A DNA stretch of 64,000 nucleotides from Norana najaformis (taxonomy: Eukaryota; Annelida; Clitellata; Crassiclitellata; Hormogastridae): the NCBI GenBank assembly GCA_964023275.1, contig OZ029922.1, positions 4,425,196-4,489,195 of the forward strand, in the 5' to 3' direction. The notes under the pieces are model-generated. The model did no database searches and had not been told where the DNA came from. It saw only the letters and a list, made by a program, of their open reading frames with translations. Position numbers and translations under genes: made by a program. Positions 1 to 12,589 of this stretch are shown here, piece after piece. Positions within the stretch are counted from its first letter, which is position 1. Each line of letters begins with the position of its first letter.

Positions 1-2601
1 AGAACCCTGATGGCAGGAATTTTGCCATTTGGAGCAATGTTTATCGAGCTGTTCTTCATTTTCACCGTAAGCTGTCTCATGCATTAGCAACACTGCTTAA
101 CACTGGGCATAGGTTGCTTAAGAGTTTTTATATTCCAATTTCAGTGTTAAAACTGCTTGATCTTCATGTCATAGAAGCTTATTTGAGCTAAACTCCGTAT
201 CTGTTGTGCCACTACATTTGTTTGTATGTGCATGAGAGTGTGTTTGTGTGTGTGTTCTAGCTATTTGCCTGCTGAGATCTGGTAATTAATAGAAATCTAC
301 AACTAAATATTTAAACATGGCTTCAGAAAATACATCTTATTGCAAAAGAAGATTGTGGGTGGATTGAATACAAGGGGCTGACATAATTTGCCCTCTGTTG
401 GTATGCATGTTTTTGCTGTTAATTGATACTGCAAATGTTGAATTTATTTTAGTTTTCAGAGTTTTTCGTTTTCTTTAGCTGTCTTATCATGAGAGACCCT
501 TAATCAATTATTCATTCTACTATTGGTACATGTTTGCCACTGTTTAGTGATCATCAGTGTATGAATGATGTCAGATGTGATAGATTTGTTTCATAGAACA
601 GTATCACAGAATAGAAATGTTGTCAAAGACTGAAGTATCTGTGATTGGAAGTTATTGCTGTGCATATATGTATTTGTCTGAGAATGGTTCTGTTGCCTCT
701 GTTCTGATTTGAAGTTGGTTGTGTTTCTGATGCAGGCCATCTGGGAGAACCAGTTCTATTATCTGTTTGGATTTCTCTTCCTTGTCTTCATTATCCTCAT
801 CGTATCATGCTCTCAGATTTCTATTGTGATGGTCTACTTCCAGCTTTGTGGAGAGGTTTGTCCAATGCATAACAATTAGTTTTCATCTTGGGCCATGTTT
901 GAGAGCCAAAGTTGACTAGATGAGATGTCCATTCTGATATGAGATACATTACTGGCATACATACATTTTCATGCGCACAGTTGTATGTTAGACATTAATG
1001 ACAACTATTACAGTTATTCAACAGATGGCAGTAAGAGTAAAGAACCTTTTAATCTGTTCACTAGATGGCACAAGTGATATGTTTAGTCTGTCTGTAGATG
1101 TAAGTTGACAGAGTCAAACCAGGCAGAACTTTATTTTTGGTTATTATTAGAAAAGAACTGAACTTCACTTATGAATAAAAGATTGAATTTATCATTATAC
1201 ATGTATCTGTATCTGTCTGGCTATTTATATGGCATTTTCTTGAGAACCTTACATTGATGAACATAAAGAACCTTATGGTACCATTTTGATTTAAACTCAA
1301 TTGACCTGATCATTTGTATGCACTGTACTACTTTCTGCTATGTGTGGAAATTATTAAAACTCATACATTAGTGTTTTTTTATTCGTCTCATTGTTGCTGA
1401 AATATTTACGTTAGAGCGTAAGTGTTAGTGTGAAAAACATTTCTTTATGGAGTTGGTCTAACCTGCAAAATCTGAGAAATCAGAAATCAGATCTGATTGA
1501 GGCAGAAATAAAGGTGTTTGTATCTGTTCTGATTGTAGGACTATCACTGGTGGTGGCGATCTTTCATTGTCTCGGGAGGATCAGCTTTCTACGTTTTCAT
1601 CTATTCAATCTTCTACTTTGTTACTAAGGTATCTAGTCTTCAATCAACTGCATATCCAGGAGAACTGGTCAGGCTTGGTTTCTACTCAGAAATGAATTTG
1701 AGTTGTATGCTGTATGTTTTTGGAACAATGGAGAACTCCAGCTGGTTATTTTATCTTTGCAGATATCCTGCTATATTTCAACTGGGCTTATTCCAGATTT
1801 TGGTATTTTTTTAATGAGAAAAATCACTGGATTTGACCAATGACCAAAAACAGTGGAGGGCATTCGTTCTCAGGTGCACAGCTCCAGAAGTCCAACAACT
1901 GGACCACCTTGCCTTATGGATTACAATATTCTGTTGCCTTGATGCAGCAGGATTTGAACTCTGGACTTAGGGGTGAAAAGCAACTGGAGCAGCAGCAATC
2001 TGCTGCTATGCAGTCACTATCTACCAAACTAGTTAGTTACTTGGGTTAGTTCTCTAGACACTTAATGCAGTACTTTTTAAGTACCTCACCAAAGTACTGT
2101 CTGGGTTGGTTAAAAAAAAAACAGAACAGCAGTCCTAGCTAATCCTGAGAGGCAGCTATGAGCATAAAGTGTTAGCATTTTCACTTTCTTAGCCTTGGCT
2201 TATGATGGTGGGTGGGGCTTGTCCTATTCCGCCTGATCTTGTTAAGAGCATACTGTCAGTGTAGTCATTTTATAGCCGAGTTCGCTACAGCTCCAGTTGA
2301 GCAGAAATCTTGAAACATCTCAAGGATTTGAGTGCTTCACCTCTGGGTCGACTGTGCCGAATCTTAACCCCTAGGCTGTCACAAACCCACTGCCTTACAC
2401 GGACTAGACGATAACGAGAATGCAAAGACGGAAACTTTTGATGTTTTGTAGCTGGAGATCACGGAATTCATTCCTACGCTATTGTACTTTGGATACACCG
2501 GGCTGATGGTATTCTCCTTCTGGCTGCTGACCGGCACGATCGGCTTCTACGCTGCGTACTTCTTCATACGCAAGATCTATGCTGCCATTAAGATCGACTA
2601 G
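1..2601 (+). CDS. TM9SF4: TM9SF4, transmembrane 9 superfamily member 4 (3' end, 4 exons)
   Basis: This is the C-terminal part of a nonaspanin, a nine-pass endomembrane protein implicated in sorting of membrane proteins with glycine-rich transmembrane segments and in phagocytosis and adhesion. Exons are <1..66, 736..855, 1539..1628 and 2452..2601, all phase 0 with GT/AG borders, giving 22+40+30+49 residues. Family landmarks are [38 protein letters not shown], the WWWRSF motif, [27 protein letters not shown] and the end [10 protein letters not shown]. The last residues keep the K-x-D pattern used for COPI-dependent Golgi retention in this family. The ending matches the TM9SF4 type better than TM9SF2, whose ending I recall as KIYSVVKVD. 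The 5' exons lie outside the window. No defect is seen in the visible part. Confidence 0.96.
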
Positions 2602-5330
2602 ACCAGAGGCTGCAGCAGCCACCGAAGTCGACTGGTGTGTGTGTTTATAGACGTTTAGATGAAGCCATTGCTCTAACATACAACGTTTATAGACATTTAG
2701 AAAAGCCGTTGCTCTGACGGTCGGCTTTTGTAATGTGACATCGATGTGACTTTATTCACATGTTAAGAAGTGATACTGTGCGGTCTTTATGTGTAAATAT
2801 GGGTTTTGATGTGTTAACGCTATAGTTGTGTGTCGGACTTTTGAATCGAGCGAAAGCTCCGGAGACAACTGAAGAGAGCGGATGAAATGTCTTAGCGGAT
2901 TGAATTAATTAGAGATGGCTTTATTTGCACTGCTTCTTATCCGTGGGGATGTTGTATTGGTTTGTTTGAATTATTTGGCTGTCTTCTTATGCTGTCGCTT
3001 GTAACTGGCATAAATGTCTAATTCATTCCACCACTTTATACTGTAGTAGTCTGTCATTACTTTTAATCTTTCGTTTGACTTGTCCTAAATGTCTTGTTTA
3101 AAACCACGATAGTTGCAAAGAAATTCACAATATCTCAGACGGACTGAAGACACCGCCATGCCTGGATATCAGATATTAGGATATCGCTACAACTGAAACA
3201 AGAGTGGACGAGATGTTAAACGAGTGAAGTACATGGTGCCGAAGAGAAGAATGGCGTCAGTGAGATCCTAGACCTGGCAGAGTATCACAGAAACTGGCAT
3301 GTTAATGTCTGCTGACTGAAATGCTTTAGGTTACCATCGTTGACTTTGCACTGAATAATTTTATTATTTACGTTGTGATAACGTTCTCCAGTTTAAAACT
3401 TATATTCATCACTAAGACCTGAGCTACTAGCTCGTCAAATTTCACGGTTTGCAAACGTTTTCTTGATTTCCTGTCAGACTTAGTATGGTGTTTTAGTCGT
3501 ATGGTCCAAGCCAAGCATAAAACCTTTGTCATCCTAAGAGTTTTGCATCATAGCTTTGAGTAAGTTAGTATGACGGCTGTTTGAAATCTTACTGCCCAGT
3601 GTCTCATTATGCTGCTCAGGAAAGCTGAAAAATGACACAGTTTGAAACGTTTTCCAACTAATTGAAAATTACACACGGCTGGAGCACTAGGATGGCTTAA
3701 CAGTCCATTGTAATCGTAATCAAGAATTTGTAGAGCGCGACTTCGAGATAATCTCTTCAGATAATCCGGCCCTAGTGGGGAACAGAATGGTCTTCAAACG
3801 CTTGTGGAAGAGAGAAGGAGAAAGGCAAAGAAGTTCATGTCACCAAGAACTAAGATCATGGCGCACTTTTAAGCATACCTGGATGGAGATGGGTGCTTAG
3901 AAATACACAGAGACATCATTGCATATATACACATTTCTTAAGAAGTCTCCGTTCATGAGCAAAATGTAAGGAGTTTATCGATTTGCAGTTAATTACTTCC
4001 GGGTTAAGTTTGAATGAATCGATCAAAAGTGAGGATGTAATTTTGTAAAATAATGCAAATAAATTAGTGAATAATAAGTAATAATAAGTAAGTGAATAAG
4101 TCTTGGATGAAGCATACTTTGCCAAACAATGGACGTGGTTACAGTGTAAGAATTTTAATGTTGAGTAACATGTAATGATGCTGTGTGTTTTAGCGATTGA
4201 ATTAAAGCGATTAGTTCTGGGTTTTCTGCCTGATCTGGCCTACTGTACAGCCAGTCTTCTGAGTGACCAGGCTGTTACTGTTGTAACTATTACTCATTAT
4301 TATCTGCTTTGTTATTACTTATTATGTTGCACGAAACTTTTAATTGCAACTCGTGGGATGTGTGTTGTGTTGCTTGTCTAATTATACCCAGTAACTGCAA
4401 AAACTGCTGTTATTAAATGTATTATTATTATTAGTATAGTATTGTTGTTACTGTCGGGTTCTTCGTTCTCTGTCTCAAGTTGAGTTCTGAGATTTGCAGC
4501 TTGTGTTGCTGCTGGTCATTTTCGTGTCGTTTCGATTGTATTTCGTTGGCCAGTGTCCTTGGAATAGGTCCAGTGAAGACCCAATGGTGACTGTTTTGGC
4601 AAAGCCAGGCATGTGGAGTAGCTGCTTTGAATTTCAATTCCAGTGTATTTTAGAGGAGCCAGGTGTGTGTGTGTGTGTGTGCATGTGTGCTTTACTGAAT
4701 GGATCTCACTAGAACATTTGATTCATATCATGGCTCACAGACGATCCTGGCTTTACAAGAGACCCTGGTTTTAGTGCTCCAGCTGAAGGAACACCTTTGA
4801 AGTTAAACTTGACACAGTTTCAGCCATCTGATCTGAGACTGGTTCATAAGGAAGCCAGGCTTCAACCAGCTCCAGGAGACTGATGCTGTCAAAGAATTAA
4901 AGAACTCGTTTACTGTAGCACAGAAAGATGTGACACGGGGCCAAAGAATTCTTAAGATTGTTTAACGAGAAAAACAGAGGCAAACAGAACAAATAGCATC
5001 CTATTGGCTGCATCAGCTTCCAGCTCATGCACTCACTTGCTGATTGTACTTCAGAATTGCACAGATTAATTTTAGTTTTTGTTAAATTATGGTTTGTGTA
5101 GCACGACTGGATTCAGCAGTGATTCGAGGTGGCTGCTTTAATGTTTCTCAGCTGTTTTGATATTTTGGTTTGATCTGTAAATAGCTTTCAAAAAGAGTTT
5201 CTGTTGGACATGTTGGATTGTTATTTTGGGATTACTGAGGGATTATATGCACACAGCTTAACAACTGAAATACTTCTATCAAATGCACCAAGTGTCTGTA
5301 TCCTTTCTCACTGAAGTCCCTGATTCTTGT
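2602..5330 (+). other. TM9SF4 3' UTR and gene-free flank
   Basis: This follows the TM9SF4 stop codon. The first AATAAA on the + strand is at 4058-4063, so the 3' UTR may run about 1.45 kb. A short GT run lies near 4665-4690. No ORF here shows codon structure or family motifs. Confidence 0.4.
4058..4063 (+). promoter_or_regulatory. Candidate poly(A) signal of TM9SF4
   Basis: An AATAAA hexamer in an A/T-rich setting, the first one seen after the TM9SF4 stop. The site is inferred from sequence only. Confidence 0.4.
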
Positions 5331-5333
5331 AAA

Positions 5334-5580
5334 GTTCGGTATCCCAAATCCCACAAGTGAGACGTTGGGCAGGCAATGGATGAATCCCAAGTTCCTGGAC
5401 ACGGGGCCAGTGCATCGCAGGACTTGCCGTTTATTTCCCAGCTTACACCACTACCAGATTCTCCTGCTTGGTGACAGAGGCACGGTGTGCGCTAGCAACT
5501 TGCCTTGGGTCGTTACACGGAGTCAAAACCGCAACCGCGTGATCATTGACCAAACGCATTACCGATAGACCACCTCGCAG
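5334..5580 (-). repeat. tRNA-derived SINE, family S1
   Basis: On the minus strand this begins with a tRNA-like head (TCTATCGGTAA..GCG, then GTGATCATGCGG) followed by a body with GCACACCGTGCCTC, CTTGGGATTCATCC and GCCTGCCC. The same unit occurs in + orientation at about 44355-44640 and 48710-48965. A- and B-box-like segments in the head suggest RNA polymerase III origin. Confidence 0.7.
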
Positions 5581-5825
5581 TAAAGGCGAATCTTGTAAAC
5601 TCACACAAAATAGATACTATAGTCCGTATTTCTTTAGCTCAACTTACATCTGTAGTGATATGCGACACGTTATGTTCTCATTCTCGAACACTGATCAGAT
5701 TCATATCCTGTTGATCTGCCTTCCAAATCATTTAAATGGTCAACGCATTGGTGTAGCTTTATACATTCTTACACCAAGATAAACTTAACAAAACTTGTGC
5801 TCCATCATTGAGAAAATCCTGGATA

Positions 5826-6150
5826 TAGTGCTGCTGTTGTAAACTCGAGATTTCTGCAGTGCCCAACGACAGCTACATCCTCTGGAACCAGCTTATTCAC
5901 AGGCGCTCAGCCAAAACAGCATCGATAGGCAAGAAGGGTTTGGTTCCAGGTCAAGATCCAAGAGTCAGACAGGCACTTAGATGGCAACAGTGGATGGTGT
6001 TTGGAATTGTATCTGCAGGATAGATAAGGGGAAGAAAAGGAATGGGGATAGGATCTGTGGAAGAGGATTGTTTTCAGTTTTGAGTGGAAGACCAGCGCAG
6101 AGATTGCAAGGGGTGAAATGATGGTGAGTTTGTATGATGGTGAGTTGTAG
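5826..6150 (-). repeat. 5'-truncated LINE 3' end, family L-A
   Basis: Read on the minus strand this encodes the end of a non-LTR retrotransposon ORF2 (motif ISPLAISALVFHSKLKTILF), then a 3' UTR containing GGCGCT-type and ATCTCGAG elements. The family has many copies in this window and typically ends in ATTACGATTACG. The protein motif, ending F-x-x-K-L-K-T-x-L-F, resembles the L2/CR1 group. The copy is dead. Confidence 0.75.
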
Positions 6151-6320
6151 ACCTTTATGTAACAAGCCACACCTTTGCCTAAAATGCCTCGTCTGTGTTT
6201 CACAGTCGTAGGCTATTAAAACAGACCACTTGCCTAAAGTGGTTCGTCCATTGTAAGGTAATATAATGTAATTCTCAGAAATTTCTCAGCGCCATACAAA
6301 AACTACTTCAGGGAGATCAT

Positions 6321-6326
6321 TTTATT
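6321..6326 (-). promoter_or_regulatory. Candidate poly(A) signal of the KCNE-like gene
   Basis: AATAAA on the minus strand, 255 bases past the stop codon at 6581. Confidence 0.5.
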
Positions 6327-6580
6327 CCCTCGCGCTTCACATATAGTGGTGTGCATTGGCGGATTTAGCTACAGGCGTACCCCCGCACTCCTCATGGTTA
6401 TATGCAGGCGCCCTCAACCAGACCTGTGCATGGTGGACTGCCAGAACGTGGCTCCCCTCCAGAGATGCTCTTCCACCCCCAGACAAATACACAAGCAATT
6501 CTGAAGCCGCCACTGGTGGTGGGGTTATATATAAGAAACCATGAAGAGCCGTCGACCTCTGCTAGGTCGTCTTTGCATCG

Positions 6581-8761
6581 TTAGACGTTAGAGACGACTT
6601 GTGTGTTGCTCCAGATCGGCTTCTGACAGCTCTCCTCGTCTGATTTACAGTCGGACGAATTGAGGGAGTCCTGCTGACGGGTACTGTAGTTCTTGGCGGC
6701 GCTCGTTCCGTGATCGCTGCAGTCGGCCCTCCGTCTTGACTCCCCGGGGGACGCCGGTCTCTTGTCCAGCTCGGACGCCATGAGGTCAATGGGCACGCAC
6801 AGTTTGACGGACTTCCGTCCGGTCTTGATCGGGTGGCGAGGACGGTATTCGGACCGGTCGGAGTTGTTGGGCTCCGAGTCGGAGTCGTAGTCGCTGTGAT
6901 CGCAGACGATAAGGACGGGGCTGTTGGGCCGCTGCTGGTGGTGGTGGTGGTGACGCTGGGGGCTCGGCTGCAGCCCCGGCCAGCTGAGGCGGTCAACGCC
7001 GAGGAAGGGAGAGTGGGCGCCGGGTCGTAGGACGCCCATGTCGCCCATCGGACTGTTGTTTCCCGTTTGAAGAATGGCTGGAGATTCTGGCACAAACACA
7101 GAAGCATTATGAGCCCCCGGGTCAAGTAATGTTAGACTGAGCTTAACGACTGTAGTGTCTGTCTGCCGTCTGTCTGTCTGCTGTCTGTCTGTCTGTCCCA
7201 TCTCCATTCCTCCTCATACCACAAGATGTGGTTCTACGTTTACCGTTTCCTGCGACTCTTATCATCAGTGTGCAGCCCAAATCGTGTCATTCCAAATCCT
7301 GTTTGGTTAATATTCTGGTCCACGTGGTTTTGTCTTTACCAACTTGTATCAAGTAGTATTTTCCAGAACTCGGGGCTTGATTCTTCGTAACCCACAAGCT
7401 CTCTCTGTCTCTGTCTCTCTCTGTCTCTCTCTGTCTCTCTCTGTCTCTCTCTCTGTCTCTCTCTCTCTCTGTCTCTCTCTCTCTCTCGTATGGTCCTCTT
7501 CTGGTCGAGCTCGTGCAACATCGACGTTCTCGGACAACTGCAGAAACCGATACCGTCTCTGCTGCTGTCCACTCCAGTTTCCACTCCACTGTGCTCCTTC
7601 AGTCTCCAATCCAGTCTTAATCAGACAAATAGCTAAGGCTGGGGTCGGTTGAAACCCTTTAAGGACTTCCAGTCGTTTTTGCCCTCTTTTAAGACCAACT
7701 TCCTAATAGAAAGTTTCAAAGATACTCGTTAAAACTGTTGGGGTTCCGCCCTGGTCCATCTGGGAAGCTTGATTGGACCTAAAGTAATGGTCTCAGCGGA
7801 GGAGGAGCGACGAAAGCCCTCGACCGTCAATCGCAGGTGGCTCATTGACCTACCGACCGGCAGGCGACGAATATCTGTTTTGCTCAGACCCGGCGGTACG
7901 AGGGCTATCCGGACGCTGCGATATCTACCACCAGCGGGGGACTGCCCGGCGGTGGTGTTACGCGTACCGCGGATCCTACCGCCTGTCGTTACCCTACACC
8001 ATCGACGCAGCTTGGTCCAGGAACTCTGAACAACGTGTCATCTATCAACTCAGGACAGGAATATGTTGACTGGGCTTCACGCGTGTGTTTGAGCTCGCCA
8101 CGGGAAACTCTTCTAGTTATCTGTACATTGTCTCACTTGCTGACGTACTTCTTGTTCATAGGCCAGCGTAGGCAGCGCTTTTGTGAGGTACCTAAAAGGC
8201 GCTATATAAAATTTCTAGACAACTAACAACCTCACTTTGGAAAATACACCTGCTGGTGATTGAAGGGTGGTGTTTCTTACCTCTGCCTGAAGGCGTCAGG
8301 TTGAACGAGGGCGATGGGGACTGCGTGAGGCTGCGTGACGGGGTCTTAATTCCGGCTCCTGGGCCGGACGACCCCCCAGGGCCGCCGGTGGTCGTCGGTC
8401 TCTTGGCCTTGGCTGTCGTCGACATGAGGGTCATGCGTCGCTCCCTCTTGCGCACGTTGGCCATTTCCTTGAGGTATCGGTTGAGGCGTCGGTCGACCTT
8501 GTTTTTGCGGATGTAGGAGGCGATCATCATGAGGATGGAGCAGCCGTAGATGAGGATGACCGCCACGACGTAGTACAAGGCGCCGACGTCGTCCTGTTGG
8601 TGGACCGATCGACGGCTCTCCTGGAACACGGACACGACGAACGAACCGTTCTCGTTCTGCTCGAACTTGAAGGTGAAGACACCGCTGCCACCGCTGCCGC
8701 TGCTGCCACTCCCAACGGACAGGTGAGATGACGACGATGGTCGTTTGTTGAGCTCAGACAT
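6581..8761 (-). CDS. KCNE-like single-pass membrane protein
   Basis: Two coding exons, 8281..8761 and 6581..7086, join in phase 1 (AGA G|GT-AAG donor, CCAG acceptor) to give 328 residues. The start chosen is the first in-frame ATG at 8761, because a stop lies just upstream. The protein has a Ser/Gly-rich N-terminus with an N-glycosylation site (NGS at 38-40), no cleavable signal peptide, one transmembrane helix at about 61-83 (ALYYVVAVILIYG..) and a basic juxtamembrane stretch (SYIRKNKVDRRLN). A long polar tail follows, with a His run (HHHHH) and an acidic DYDSDSEPN segment. The topology, the Tyr pair entering the helix and SYIRxxKxD resemble KCNE/MinK beta subunits of voltage-gated K+ channels. 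The tail is much longer than in vertebrate KCNEs (about 100-170 residues total). The family call is tentative; the gene model is firmer. Confidence 0.62.
7398..7487 (+). repeat. (CT)n/(CTGT)n microsatellite in KCNE-like intron
   Basis: A run of CTCTCT and CTGTCT units between the two coding exons. The Arg/Glu or Ser/Leu ORFs over it are low-complexity artefacts. Confidence 0.9.
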
Positions 8762-10840
8762 CGAGGAACAGAAGGTAAATTGCAATATCCTTCTCTATAT
8801 CCGGTGACAATTGTAACAGAAATCAGCAAATAGACTTTCGAATGATATCTCATCGTAGGGCATAAAATGATCTGATGTGGCGTGATATGATGAGCTGCAA
8901 TGTGATCCAATTAGGTGTATTCTAATCTAATCTAATCTAATCTACTCCAATGCAATATATTTTAATCTAATCATATGTTGTCTGTCAACTAAGGCATTTG
9001 AAACAGAAAGTGGTCATGTTTGATGAAGCACTAGTGTACCGATCAGAGCTCTTAAAAGCAGCGTTTTAAATACAGCTTACAAAGAAACATCGGAAATTGT
9101 ACGGCATGAAACAGTGGCGGCGCCAGGATTTTAAATGTGGGGATCAGCAGGAAGCCTGAACATGACCAGCCTACTCAGACTTTCATGAAAACGTCTGAGT
9201 AAGATTGGCAAAATTTCTGGTAAGAGATGTGGTGATATTTTACAGGGAAATGTGTTCAATTTGTGACCTGCTGGGGAAAAGTATCAAACCTGTGGCTTCT
9301 GGACTGAATATGCCCTCAGCTTTGTTGATGTTACTGGGACAAATATGTCAAATTTGATCTGATTATGTTCCGAAATTGGCTCGAGTACTGTAGATGTGCA
9401 GAACGATTGCCTTTTCGGGTGACTCGAAAAAGAAACACAAAGCACATTAATCCCGGGATTCAAACCCCGAACTTTCGTTGGGTGCTTTAGAAATCTCGGG
9501 ATTACGATTACATAGAGCTGTAAGACAAATGCCTTACTGATCTTCCACCGTCGTAAAAAATGAAACTACGAAACAGGTTCTTACTTTTAGGCAGTGTTAA
9601 AGAGCGGAGATAATGTCGTATATTCCATCAACATCCAAAGCATCTTCGTCTCTTTATCCTCTTGCTGTGCTGCATTTCTTCCTCCTCCTGCTGCTGCTGC
9701 TGCTGCATCTGATAATCCAGTCTTCAATCAATGACAGTATGACATCTCAGATAAGCTGATTGATGCGATGGCAGTGGCCGAGATAAAAGGCTGCTACGTT
9801 TAGTTACTTATTGAGCTATACTTAGTCAGCCCGAAGTTTTATCCATTCACAACAACACAGACGTTCTTCCACGTCCTTCCATAACCGAATCGAATAATTG
9901 CTTAGCACTAAACGTCCGCGCTCTTCAACTTACAGCGCAGTTTTATGCATATAGTTCTGCACTTTCATATTAACGCGCAAACGAGTCTTCGGCGTGTGTA
10001 CTGTATTCTCACTGGTATGCATCTTTCCTCTTCCAGCGCACCGGCTATAATTTATAGCGGTCGCCGGCAAGCATGAGCCGCGACAGGTACGCCCGCCATG
10101 GGCAGCTGCACCGGCCTGGCCGCCGCTGTCAAGGCTGGCACCCATGTCGTAATTAGCCGCGCAGAAATCAGTGTCGTCGTCATTGAGTTCAGCTGAGATA
10201 CATAGACCACTCAGCCTCACGTCGTCACGATCGGCAGAGATGCTGAAGCACCAGCCCATCATCAGCAGTCGGCACTGCTGCTGAAGCTGCTGCAGATGCA
10301 GGTGTATGCGCTGATTTCGTCTATAGTTTGGCGCTGAGCAGGTGCAAAATAGGAAGTGCTGTGGAGACGGAATATCCCAATTCTCGTTCACTCTCACTGC
10401 CTCTCCCTGGCCCATCTTTCTTTCTCTCTGTCTCTGTCTCTGTCTCTGCCTCCCTCCTTTCTTCCCTCTTCCGCATAAATGTCCCCCCTTGCTCTCCCGC
10501 TATTCTTTTCAACCCCAGTCTCATTCCCACCCTTGTCCTCGGCTTCTCCCTTTTCTCCGGTCACGTTATCTCGCTTTCCGTGTCTTTCTCCCTGTCCGTC
10601 TAGGTGTCTTTATCCGTCTGTGTCTGGTTTCGTCAGCACAGATGCATGCTAGTGTATAGAATCGTGCTGTGAAGCAAGAGCTGTACGAGTCTATATAGCT
10701 ATCTTTCGTTGCTTCTGATGTTGTTATAGTGGCACGTGCTAACGGAATATCAGCTGCAAGTGCCAATGCACCTGACTGTTCGAAGGCGTGTTAGAAGGTG
10801 TATTAGAGGGAGTGTTAGAAGAAGGCTTTGAAACGTTACC
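8762..10840. other. Upstream flank of KCNE-like gene, no gene seen
   Basis: It holds a TAATC array (about 8921-8944), a LINE L-A tail ending ATTACGATTACA near 9470-9512, a CTG run near 9690-9705 and pyrimidine-rich tracts at 10380-10620. A 161-codon minus ORF at 9930-10415 has no family motif or splice context. A promoter for the KCNE-like gene may lie here but was not identified. Confidence 0.4.
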
Positions 10841-10849
10841 ACTCCCTAT

Positions 10850-11245
10850 GATGCTTGTATATCAAAGTGTGGAGCTTGAGAGAGTTTTAGAGAAAGTCAG
10901 ATAGAGTTGCCAGTAGACCTATACAGACGGATACATCTAAAAGAGAACCTGGTGCAGAAGGTAGTCCAGAGGAAACTGGTATTATTTGGTCACCTACGTA
11001 GAATGAGCAACGATAGGAAGATCACGACATTAGTGTTCGGAATGATGGATGGACCAAAGAAGAGAGGACGACCCCATAAAGAATGGGTAGACGACATAAT
11101 CAAATGGTGTGGAACATCACTCCAGGAGCTGAGCCACGCCGCACTGGAAAGACAACAGTGGAGGAACACAGTTAGAACGGCATCGGACACCTACGGGCTC
11201 ATTGTTTATGATGCTGCTGCTGCTGATGATGATGATGAAAGGTAG
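10850..11245 (+). mobile_element. Non-LTR retrotransposon 3' end (ORF2 C-terminus), family L-B
   Basis: The ORF encodes the C-terminal tail of a retrotransposon polyprotein: LYRRIHLKENL, then LFGHLRRMSND, KKRGRPHKEWVDDI and WRNTVRTASDTYG, ending in GCT/GAT repeats. The same family occurs on the minus strand at 20375-21265, where the reverse transcriptase core is present. The copy is 5'-truncated and cannot be autonomous. Confidence 0.88.
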
Positions 11246-11411
11246 TCCGCTAATGTGGGTTATAGCGAAGGGTCAGTGAAGACTTGGCTATGAGTTAAGC
11301 GTGTTAAAAACTGTTTATTATAGTCGAATAAAACTCTTTGTCAAGTACGCACGCCTTCAACTCATAACAATGTATGCTTACTAAGATGAGTGTCGACGCC
11401 TTAAGCGCATG

Positions 11412-11412
<1 letters not shown>

Positions 11413-11491
<79 letters not shown>
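11413..11491 (+). repeat. (AC)n microsatellite, about 39 units
   Basis: Uninterrupted AC dinucleotides. Confidence 0.98.
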
Positions 11492-11493
<2 letters not shown>

Positions 11494-11499
11494 CCTACA

Positions 11500-11600
11500 C
11501 GTATGCCTGCATGAATGTGTCTAGCACCCGATTCATGCATGTAATGGGTCGAGGCCATAATGTCGCTATATAAACCCGTGTACATTTACACTTACACTTC
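11500..11600 (+). repeat. Partial copy of the tRNA-headed foldback element
   Basis: It contains GGGTCGAGGCCATAATGTCG, then CTATATAAACCCGTGTACAT. The order matches the right palindrome arm at 46805-46850 (GGGTCGAGGCCATACGGTCG, CTATATAAAACCTATACAT). Only one arm is present here. Confidence 0.6.
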
Positions 11601-11624
11601 CATGTCATCCTACAGTTCCCCCAC

Positions 11625-12580
11625 ATGATGTCAGAGAAACTCATGAAAGAGAATCTGCCATCGGCGCTCGTTACATCCGATGATCAGAGATGCGGCTTCC
11701 GCAGATGCTCGAGTTGCTGCTGCTGCGAAAAAAACAGAAGAAGACCGAGGATGTGCTGTCGTTTAGACGTTCATGATCAGTTTATCCTCCTCCATCTTTT
11801 ATTCCTCATCGTCTGTCTTTTTATCCTCTTTCCTTTCCTCTCGTCTTTCTCCACCGCTAACTGCTGCTCCGTGTCACAGTTTTTTCACGTCATCCACCTA
11901 CTGTTCTCCTATCGAGTAGTTTTTCTCTTCCTCCTACACCTCCTCCGGCTATTATTCCTCATATCTTCGTCCTCATTCTTCTCCTCAGTCTCGATTGTCT
12001 CCTCGCATGTTCCTCCGCCATCTAGGGTCTTCCCCTGAGACGTTGTATCCTCGTTCAACCATAAATCTTCCTTATACTCCGTCTGCTCCATCTTTCCTTC
12101 CTCCTCACAGCTCTTCCTCCTCTTCCTTCTTCTGATCTTTTATTAATCCATCTTCCTCTTATCTGCATCCTCCTCCTCCTCTGCCCTTACTCCTCCTCCT
12201 CTTCCTCTTTTTCCTCTGCCCTTACTCCTCCTCCTCTTCCTCTTTTTCCTCTGCCCTTACTCCTCCTCCTCTTCCTGTTTTTCCTCTGCTCTTAATCCTT
12301 CTCCCCTTCCTCTTCTTCCTCTGCCCTTACTCCTCCTCCTCTTCCTGTTTTTCCTCTGCTCTTAATCCTTCTCCCCTTCCTCTTCTTCCTCTGCCCTTAC
12401 TCCTCCTCCTCTTCTTCTTCCTCTTCTTCCTCTGCCCTTACTCCTCCTCCTTATCTTAGCTTTAAACGGATTCTGCATCCTCTACGAATTCATTCCATCA
12501 ATATTAATTTCATTTGATCGACCTTAATCAGATCATCGCTGATGCCAACGAAATTGGACATGGCAGACACAAGCATGGTT
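11625..12580 (+). repeat. Pyrimidine-rich tract with 35-bp minisatellite
   Basis: From about 12165 to 12450 a unit of about 35 bp recurs (CTTACTCCTCCTCCTCTTCC followed by TCTTTTTCCTCTGCC), with some TTCTT and CTGTTTTT variants. The ORFs here are low-complexity. Confidence 0.85.
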
Positions 12581-12589
12581 CTTCCAAGG

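Noticed and set aside
2479..2679. 66-codon minus ORF
   Set aside because: Antisense shadow of the last TM9SF4 exon.
9930..10415. 161-codon minus ORF upstream of the KCNE-like gene
   Set aside because: No recognisable domain, no splice context, overlapping CA/CT-rich and CTG-rich sequence.
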